Assembly: GCA_029964075.1 (NCBI GenBank)
Contig: CM057135.1
Span: 24,764,863 to 24,828,862 of the forward strand
Source: Patiria pectinifera
Taxonomy: Eukaryota > Echinodermata > Asteroidea > Valvatida > Asterinidae
DNA: 64,000 bases
Reading direction: 5' to 3'
This document shows, one piece after another, positions 57,140-64,000 of the stretch. The first letter of the stretch is position 1; every line of letters begins with the position of its first letter. A model generated the notes under the pieces. The model saw only the letters and a list, made by a program, of their open reading frames with translations. It made no database searches and had not been told where the DNA came from. Made by a program: the position numbers and the translations under genes.

Positions 57140-57600
57140 TCTTCTGTGTCAAAATGACACTTTTCTGGATTAAAATGACACTCTCTGGGTCAAAATGACA
57201 CTCTCTGTGTCAAAATGACACTCTCTGGGTCAAAATGACACTATCTGGGTCAAAATGACACTTTTTTGGATCAAAATGACCTTTCTGGGTCAAAATGACA
57301 CTCTGTGTCAAAATGACACTCTCTGGATCGAAATGACACTCTCTGGGTCAAAATGACACTATCTGGGTCAAAATGACACTTTTTTGGATCAAAATGACCT
57401 TTCTGGGTCAAAATGACACTCTGTGTCAAAATTACACTTTTCCAGATCAAAATGACACTTTCAAAATTGCTCTCTTCCCGGGTCTTGTTAGAAGTGTCAT
57501 TGTGATCCGGAAAAGTGTCCTTTTGGGCCTGAAACTATCAGGTCAAATACAATCCTAGTTTCCGGGTCAAATTTGACCTGGAATTGTAAGAGTGTATATT
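57140..57600. repeat. ~20-bp GGGTCAAAATGACACT minisatellite with higher-order period
   Basis: About fifteen units of CTGGGTCAAAATGACACTCT type (18-21 bp). A block of six units is duplicated: CTTTTTTGGA begins at 57261 and 57379, a 118-bp higher-order step. It ends with inverted phrases (GGGTCAAATTTGACC) and AGTGTA as in the repeat at 6770-6988. Confidence 0.85.
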
Positions 57601-58454
57601 TCGAGAATTTTTTTTTTTAGGACTCATGAAAAGGATGTGACCGCAATACTAGAATCAAGGAATGCGACGTTGTTGATATAGAAGCATAATGACTGGGAGA
57701 TGAGGGCATCATGTCAACGATGTTACGTCCCAAACTTTCCAAGAATGCTTCCCTGACAAACAAACGCTTGATACTACAGACACTAACGACTGCATCAATA
57801 AATAGGCCGAGCAGATGAAAGGGGAAGCGAACTAAAATAAACGGAGCTTATGAGTATTCGAGTGAGCGACTACATCAGCTGATGAAAACCTAAATCATCA
57901 ACTGATGATAACATCCCTCAATGGTCAAATTAAAAGTCCTACCTTGCTTAATGATTCAAAGGAATTCCACACCTTTCCCCATGTGTGTGTGTGAAGCCGG
58001 AGGTTATCACCGTCGGCATTTGAAACGCTAGGGCCGTTAGTCAAAGAAGTCGCCCCGAACGACCTCTCACATCGTTCCCATGAAAGGTCGGGAGCGGGCA
58101 TAGCGGGCGACTAATGTTCGTCATCTCAAACGTAATGACCGATTCGGTGACAAATTAATACTATCCCCCACCGCACCATAAAGGGAAAAAATATGTCTAG
58201 GAATGAAACATAAGCCGCAGACCTCAGTGCATTATATTGGAGATTACTAGCTCGCCGTAGCGGCCATTCCTGAGCGTCAGGATCGGGTATTTCTCGCCAT
58301 ATGTCAACCAGATCCTGTTTCGTCGGTCGACGCAACACATTGATTGAATCACAAAAGTTTCATGAATTTTTTTTACTTCAGGACATAAAAAGTGGTAAAT
58401 AACAATTGTCTACCAAATGTGTATAGGTTTACCAAAGAAAAACTATAAGGCCAT
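57601..58454. other. No gene recognised
   Basis: Unique sequence. The minus frame at 58126-58338 shows no family features. Confidence 0.45.
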
Positions 58455-58642
58455 GGACGTCAATCGGTGGGGGACGGGGGGGACATGGTCCCCCCCCCCT
58501 CGTTAAAGTGTGTGTGTGTGTGTGGGGGGGGGGGATATCGTATCGTCTGCCCCCCCCTAAAGGCTTCGCGCTTCGTGCTCGCATTAGTTCTGATCAAGGT
58601 ATGGCCCCCCCCCCACTTTTGCGAAGCAATTGACGCCCGTGT
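58455..58642. mobile_element. G-run foldback element
   Basis: GGACGTCAATCGGTGGGGGA at the left has as inverted counterpart TTTTGCGAAGCAATTGACGC at the right (reading GCGTCAATTG...GTGGGG when inverted), with G runs, a GT microsatellite and C runs between. Resembles the G-run termini at 14613 and 54.7 kb. Confidence 0.55.
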
Positions 58643-59269
58643 GACCCTCATAGGCCTTCCCTTGGCCCAAAAATGTTACCTTGCTGGTCACAGAGGGCCA
58701 ACCAACAGTCCTCCGTGTTCCCATGTTACTGACTGACGGACTGACGGACTACTGACTGACCGACTATCACTTGTGTTTTAGACTTGCATAATTCTCACCT
58801 TTTCGCCCCAAATTTGACTCGGATGATACCTTGGAAGTTAGAGCCCTTTACTAGACTTGCCAATTTTGTTTTTAAAAAGTGGGCAGTTGTACATACCTCT
58901 AGAAGTTCTAATTCAAAATTGTAAAGTCTAAGCACAACTTTTATGGGGATGACACCTAACTAAAGCGTGTTCTGGGACATCTGTCTTGCGGTTAGGACAA
59001 GAGGAACACTCTAACCATCAAAACAATACATCCGACAGGACAAGTGCAGCCCTACGATTGGTTTACTCGTTGTTACCAACGTATAAACCAAGAGGACGGT
59101 ATTTCACTCAACAGAAGCCATGTTCTGCAAATGCTTAGTCCCCGCTATGTTTACAACAAACAGAAAGGCATCTGTTGACAACGGGAGAAACTTTAGTTTT
59201 GTCTCTACATTAAAATGCCACGGTCGCGATGGAAAATAACTGCAGATTCAACCGCGCACATTTTGGTGC
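58643..59269. other. Unique spacer
   Basis: A short ACTGACGG/CTGACTGA tract lies near 58728-58770. No gene recognised. Confidence 0.4.
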
Positions 59270-59460
59270 TGAAATAGCTGTAACATTGAGATTTCTGCCC
59301 GAAATGACATCACACTTTTGCTCTTGAATATGGAAATTTCCATGGAGCGTAAAAACCAAAAAGGCACCAAAATACCCTTGAAAATGGCAAACTGAAAATT
59401 GAAAATAAGGTTGCATGGGATACAAAGTTGCATTTTCAGAGATTGCATTAAAAAGACATT
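59270..59460 (+). repeat. Dispersed repeat family I copy 3
   Basis: Same blocks as copies 1 and 2 (CGAAATGACATCACACTTTT; TGAATATGGAAATTTC; AAAAAGGCACCAAAATACCC; TTGCATTTTCAGAGATTGCA). Confidence 0.75.
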
Positions 59461-59974
59461 ATATTGCATGGCCCCTTTAAAAAATCTTGATTATTATTCC
59501 CGTGAAGGTAACAAATACTTGCCCGAAGCCACAAAACATTTGAAGATGAAAAGAAAACATGGCCAACTGCTAGACATGGTCCTCTAGTGACTCTGGATTG
59601 AAAAAGTGTCCCCCGTGGATTCTCCGGGTGATAATTCGATTAGGGCAAGGATCGAGTTGGATAATTATCGCCCGCAGAACCTTGATTGCTCAACTTGTAA
59701 TTCGCGGCACGTACTTCAAATAACGGTCCCGGTCTTTTTTTGCGCATGCATAAATGAGGAATTATACAAAGTTTCATTTGTTTTGTAATTTTGCTGGGAA
59801 AGTTGAAAAGGTGAGACGATTTACATCTTTGTGTGTAGAACTCGGTAGAAAACAAGTAAACCTGCGATTCATCTCACCAACCAATGCAAACATCGATTCC
59901 TTAAATGGCCGTCGGCTATTTAGTACGTATTGCCTCTCTGTTGATTCTGACTGTGGCGACCAACATTTTCACAA
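59461..59974. other. Unique spacer
   Basis: No gene recognised. Confidence 0.4.
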
Positions 59975-60852
59975 TGACGGAATGAAAGGCCTTTGCTTCT
60001 GTGTTTGTTTCTCTTAAACTATCCTATTTTAAAGTTCTGGTTGAAATTAACCTAATGTCTTACCGAGAACAGACGAAAAAGGCCAGTTATTTACATAGGA
60101 CGCGGCGGACATTTTGTGGCATACGCATACGTATTTCCAGCCGTGTCCATTCATTGTACGGTACGCGTTGTGTGTGTCTCACACAACGGGTACCGTACAC
60201 GTTGATCTGATACACCGTGCCCTCCGGAGACATGAACACAATAGGTAACAAAAGATTGTATACGTCTCCACAGGGCAATTTCTATAGATGAATACGTCTC
60301 CACAAGGTTTTTACGAAAAAGATATATGGATTTTACTCAAAAACTTGGAATTTCCAAGGTGGGTTGATCCGTCGGAAATGGAAGAGTTTTAGTAAAGGGA
60401 TATTAAATCCGAATTTCAGCCAAGGAAATTAATTCTGGTTAAAAAAGAGCATTTTAAAACTACACTTTCAAACTCGAAAACTTTACAACACGAGAACAAA
60501 GAAATGTCTCCACAAGGATACAAATTTGAGTATGTGTGTGTGTATGTGTACACACAGCACCAATACACAAATGTTGTTTCTGGAACGTCCGCAGAATGCG
60601 ATCCACTGGTGGAACATGTGCGGCAGGATTCACAACTAGCACTCAACAGCTCGATTTTTGAGAGTCACAATTTTGACCCCCGAAATTCGTTCTCGCATGG
60701 TTCTGCCGCAAGAATTACACAAAAACGCCCTATTTTTTAAAGGATGGTTGTGTTTCTCCTCATTTAAAATGCTCTTTCCAATTAATATAATTTTTTAAAA
60801 CGCGTTTTGTAGCCGAATTGCGCGCATTCCAGGACGTTATGCTCCTTTAATC
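59975..60852. mobile_element. Family E copy 2, carrying a nested family G element
   Basis: GGTTGAAATTAACCTAATGT, GGACGCGGCGGACATTTTGT and then, beyond the insertion, ACCAATACACAAATG, TTTTGACCCCCGAAATTCG and AAAACGCGTTTTGTAG, ending in the inverted CTCCTTTAAT terminus. Collinear with 6989-7820 once 60213-60528 is removed. Confidence 0.75.
60213..60528. mobile_element. Dispersed element family G copy 2, nested in E
   Basis: Matches 11176-11492 end to end. The family E fragment at 43960-44225 lacks it, so it is an insertion rather than part of E. Confidence 0.78.
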
Positions 60853-61463
60853 TTTTAATATTATCGCTTGAATGCTTTTCAATGCAACGTCTTGCATTTG
60901 TTTTCCAAATTTTTCCCCAACTCCTGTCATTAATGCAACCGGTGTAAACGTATAGACAAACGACCTCACAGTCGCTTCTTGCTGCTCGATCGAGTGCGCA
61001 GTCATTGTAACGACACCAACGAACCGTGCCCTCCAAAAATATTCCGGCTCATTAGTCCGTGGCAGCAACGCCGATTGCCCGTGACAAGGCCAAAACGTGG
61101 ATGACAAGACGGATCCAACTGATCCGTAATAAGAAGAAAACCCCAACGACGCTTTAATTGATTTCTCTTTCATTCCTTCTTCTGTCTCGAGAGAGTAATC
61201 TTTCGCGCGCAAATTATTCGCGGCTGGCTTGCGTCCATTGCAAGCATTCCTCGAACCGCTCCAGTGTATTAATAATTGCGCGAGTGTTAAACATTGATCT
61301 TGTTAAATTGCAATATAGATTTGATTACCTGTGCGACGAGATTCATGTTTGAGTGTGTGTGTGGCTAGCTCTATGGTTTGACAGGTTTGCCTGGATGCTG
61401 GCGACATTTTGACCTCGATGACAGCTGTGAGCAAACGGTAGAGGGCGCTTCGCGTGCCCGTCG
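60853..61463. other. Unique 5' flank of the GPCR gene
   Basis: No repeat partner recognised. CpG and GCGC words rise toward 61440 (AGGGCGCTTCGCGTGCCCGT). Candidate cis-regulatory DNA by position. Confidence 0.4.
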
Positions 61464-61601
61464 CTGATTGGACGATCATTCCGTCCAGTGATCATATTAT
61501 GGGCGGTTTTATTGCGGGGAAGAGCAAGCGGTCAAACACACACATTTTCGCGCGCGCGGGACCCGTGTCACTTCAAGGCGGTGAAACGTCTGCGGTGACT
61601 G
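61464..61601 (+). promoter_or_regulatory. Candidate promoter and noncoding first exon of the GPCR gene
   Basis: An inverted CCAAT box (CTGATTGGA, 61464-61472) is followed by a GC box GGGCGG (61501-61506) and a CpG-dense block (CGCGCGCGGG to 61560). A strong splice donor, G|GTGAGTAAG, ends at 61601/61602. A matching acceptor, TGTGTGTATTGACAG, ends at 61904. This arrangement suits a TATA-less promoter with a 5' untranslated exon spliced to the coding exon. It rests only on motifs; no transcript is available. Confidence 0.4.
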
Positions 61602-61904
61602 GTGAGTAAGTCGGATACCGAGGCGATTGTTCACCATACGGCCTGTCGCTTGCAGTGTATTACTTGGTTCACGCGGGATTGGTAGTCGGTGACAATAGTC
61701 CTTACTTGGTTTGCTTCTTTAATCGGTGCGTCTTTGACGGAGTTTCGAAGTGGACATTCGTCCTAGTAAGTGAGTTTATCTGAAACACTGATTTTTGATG
61801 TAGACCCATAAGACTAGGGTCAAATTGCTACTGCTGCAGTAGAGAGGCGCACCACATTGTCATTTTTTATTCACCCGAGTACTATTTTATGTGTGTATTG
61901 ACAG

Positions 61905-62156
61905 GAAGAAAGACAGGATGTTTGATATTGCCGCTATCGAACCTTGAAGCACAGCAGACAACAATGCGACCGTGTGAGGTTTAAGCTGCCGCGTACACCT
62001 CGATAAAAACACCTACGAAGGTGGTGGTTTGTGGAATCTTCCCGCGAAACTATACTGTGGATAGTTAGGAATCAACCTTGATAAACAAAAAGCACCTATA
62101 AAGGTGGTGGTTTGTGTGGTCTTCAAGTGAAACTATACTGTGGACAGTTAGGAACC
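61905..62156 (+). promoter_or_regulatory. Probable 5' leader of the GPCR exon, with duplication and two short uORFs
   Basis: If the acceptor at 61904 is used, the leader holds two short upstream ORFs: 61918-61947 (nine codons plus stop) and 61964-61984 (six codons plus stop). A direct duplication offset by 83 bp also lies here: AAGGTGGTGGTTTGTG starts at 62018 and 62101, with ACTATACTGTGGA and AGTTAGGAA following in both. The second copy runs straight into the start codon; the first has no ATG at the equivalent place. Possible post-transcriptional control is inferred. Confidence 0.45.
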
Positions 62157-62593
62157 ATGGATCTTGCAGACGACGACTTGGGCAACTGGACCTCGGACCT
62201 GAACTATTGGAACGGCACTACTTGGGACTACTCGTGGCCGTACAACGGCGTCATGGACTGCTACGACGTGGACAAAATCCAGGTGCACCCCGCACTCAAG
62301 GTCTTCCTGACTGTCACCTTCGCTCTGACCATCGTGGTCTCGGGGCTGGGAGACAGCCTCCTGGTGTTCATCATCTTATTCCACAAGAGGCTGCGGACTG
62401 TCACCAACTTGATGATCGCCAACTTGGCCGTCTCGGACGCCCTGACGGCCCTGCTCAGCGCGCCCTTCACACTGCACTACTACGTGACCGATAACTGGGC
62501 CTTCGGCGGCGTCATGTGCCCCCTGGTCGGCACCATCAAGAACGTGTCTCTCTACGTCTCCGTCAACACGCTCCTCGTCATAGCCGTTGACAG
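62157..62593 (+). CDS. Rhodopsin-class GPCR, first coding exon, prokineticin receptor-like
   Basis: Encodes residues 1-145 and two bases of codon 146. The start is the first ATG after the in-frame stop at 62082, in good context (ACCATGG). The N-terminus is acidic and aromatic with glycosylation sites at N10 (NWT) and N19 (NGT). TM1 spans about 49-72, TM2 85-107 with LAVSD (D94, 2.50) and TM3 122-144. WAFG (114-117) precedes C121, the usual disulphide cysteine, and VDR (144-146) begins the DRY box. The match to prokineticin receptors is strongest in TNLxIANLAxSD, HYYV and VSLYVSxNxLLxIAxDR. These receptors bind secreted peptides and signal through G proteins at the plasma membrane. Oddity: the near-universal N1.50 of TM1 is D66 (GLGDSLLV). 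The exon ends AG|GTAAGA, phase 2; later exons are outside the window. Class A is near certain, the subfamily less so. Confidence 0.92.
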
Positions 62594-63319
62594 GTAAGAA
62601 GTTAAACTTGCACCTCCTTATTAAGATCGTTTCACACGGCGGTTTCTCATGGGACCCTTGTGAAAATCTTCAGCTGGAAGATGTTGTTTTAGGGCCTGAC
62701 TTCCGGAATTTTCCACCGACTGAGATTTTTGTCAAAATCATCAGGCATGAGAATAAATTTCTCAAGCCTTGTGAGTGTTTTCGGCACAAGTGCGCAAAGG
62801 GCCCATTATGCTATGAAAACAAATATGGCGTTAATGATGAGCTGCTCATTAACTTCATGGCCACTTTTATTTAGTGCCACATTTATTCCTAATCCCTTCG
62901 ACCTTTCGAGTGAGCGAGGCCACTTTCGCCAGCTGTGGTCACGTATGGGGGCAAAGTGATGTTATTGCACCAACCTTGAGGTGGGAAATGGTGCATTTCT
63001 GAGATGGAAGACGAAAGAACGGTGGTTAAAGTGCAAAGTACATGTACTTTGAAATGTATTGTGATACAAAATGTGCATCCTATGCAGGGGACGCGGTCAC
63101 TGCTGAATGTCCTGCTCATCTTTACAATATATAGTATGCCGAATTCTTAGTTTTTGTTTTCCTCTACATATTAGTTTGTCCTGTTGTTTTACGTTGGAAA
63201 CATCATCATTGTAAACCTCTCCGACCCCGTTGTACGCTTTGTACGACCGTGAAAATTTTAAAAACTTTAAATGGCTCCTTATGTAAAATGTTTGTACATG
63301 TATTTATAATGAAGATGCG
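62594..63319 (+). other. Intron following GPCR exon, first part
   Basis: Starts GTAAGAAG. The open frame at 62587-62874 begins inside the exon/donor and has no GPCR features, so it is intronic. No TM4-TM7 coding sequence is found to the window end. Confidence 0.75.
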
Positions 63320-63670
63320 AAGGGTGGTGCAAAAAGAAGGAAACCCACTTTTGACAGCAATTTTCACCAACTTTTTGAGCATGTTTCAAAAATTCAATTT
63401 AATGGTGTTACAATATTGATCTTTAAACCTAAGTGACGAAAAAAAAAATGATTGCAAATGCATATGTCTCTGAGATATGGTAAATGTAGTTTTTCATTTT
63501 TAATGTGCCAAACCTGTTTGTCCACGGAAGGCTTTATTCCATCCGCTTGACTGAGCTCCGGAGCTTGATTTGAAGACAAAAAACACTAGACTTACACGTG
63601 GACAACGGTGATTTTGGTGACTTGTATTCAAATTAGCATAATAACACTATTCTAGCGATTTTGAAGAGCT
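63320..63670. mobile_element. MITE family A copy 3, truncated by a SINE
   Basis: AGGGTGGTGCAAAAAGAAGG, ACCCACTTTTGACAGC, then the same body as copy 2 (CTTTATTCCATCCGCTTGAC; TTTGAAGAC). It stops at GAAGAGCTATA, where the SINE begins. The right terminus is not in the window. Confidence 0.8.
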
Positions 63671-64000
63671 ATAATAATAATAACAACGGAGTCTTATATA
63701 GCGCACGTATCTACCAACAATTAGGTACTCAAGGCGCTGGAAATTATGTCAATTATTAAAGAAAGTATTATGTAGCACCTTATAATGGTTTACAGGGTGC
63801 TGCGGCGCACATTGCAGCCACTGCCAGAAACACCGGGGCAAACCCCTTCTCTTAGCGATAAGTGTTACTGCGTTCTTTAACGTGCATTACAAAACACACG
63901 GGACCTACGGCTTTACGTCCCATCCGAAGGACGAAGCAATAATGGTAAAGTGCCTTGCTCAAGAGCACAAGCACCATGTTCCCAGGGTCAGGATTCGAAC
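63671..64000 (-). mobile_element. tRNA-derived SINE, runs off the window
   Basis: On the minus strand the window edge starts within a B-box (GTTCGAATCCTG), followed by GGTGCTTGTGCTCTTGAGCA and AGGCACTTTACC, the body, then TTTCCAGCGCCTTGAGTACC and GTGCGCTATATAAGACTCCG, ending in ATT repeats at 63672. The 3' part resembles the LINE-like tail used for retroposition. The tRNA head lies mostly beyond 64000. Confidence 0.85.

Noticed and set aside
62114..62494. 126-codon frame overlapping the GPCR exon (+2 frame), rich in R, G and L
   Set aside because: Shadow of a GC-rich exon; the in-register frame has clear transmembrane and class A motifs.
62587..62874. Frame continuing past the GPCR exon
   Set aside because: Starts at the splice donor, carries no TM4 features, and lies in the intron.
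1..64000. Search for LTR retrotransposons, integrases, histone, rRNA, snRNA, bacterial defence or toxin-antitoxin genes
   Set aside because: No recognisable motif on either strand; absence is by eye only and a profile search would be decisive.

Overview
This is a metazoan nuclear window. Protein-coding sequence is sparse, the one clear host exon ends in a spliceosomal donor, and the rest is introns or intergenic DNA packed with inverted-repeat elements, SINEs and minisatellites. The tRNA-derived SINEs, the GIY-YIG Penelope-like element and the overrepresented octamer TAGGCCTA fit an invertebrate deuterostome. An echinoderm or hemichordate is my best guess. This is inferred from sequence style, not proven. 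There is no bacterial, phage or viral gene cassette.

Host gene: the only convincing host coding sequence is at the right end. An exon at 62157-62593 encodes the N-terminus to TM3 of a rhodopsin-class GPCR, closest by eye to prokineticin receptors. It ends with a phase-2 splice donor inside the DRY codon block. A plausible CpG-rich promoter and noncoding first exon lie at 61464-61601. Downstream (62594-64000) is intron, carrying a mariner-type MITE interrupted by a SINE. The remaining receptor exons are beyond the window.

Mobile DNA: the only substantial transposon coding region is a 5'-truncated, frameshifted Penelope-like element on the minus strand (17660-19715), with reverse transcriptase and GIY-YIG domains. 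Everything else is non-autonomous. There are palindromic MITEs, several flanked by TA with CAGGGTG-type termini (1.06, 1.9, 14.5, 26.3, 31.6, 41.7, 45.4, 46.6 and 63.3 kb). There are CACTCAACC elements (30.0 and 34.1 kb), hAT-like elements with about 8-bp target duplications (14.6 and 32.1 kb), CAGACCAGTAAAT elements (11.8 and 35.3 kb) and several multi-copy families with no visible coding capacity. Nested insertions give relative ages.

Tandem repeats: arrays occur at 4.7, 6.2, 8.4, 12.5, 20.0, 27.0, 32.9, 48.3, 53.0 and 57.2 kb. The most unusual is 12535-13815, about eight copies of a 142-184 bp unit, each with a tRNA-like T-arm/B-box followed by a SINE-body motif.

Between these are unique stretches with no supportable gene; a few are candidate regulatory DNA. 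I found no new multi-gene system. The most interesting items are the tRNA-derived tandem array, the hAT-like insertion carrying a copy of its own flank, the atypical receptor TM1 and the duplicated 5' leader of the receptor.
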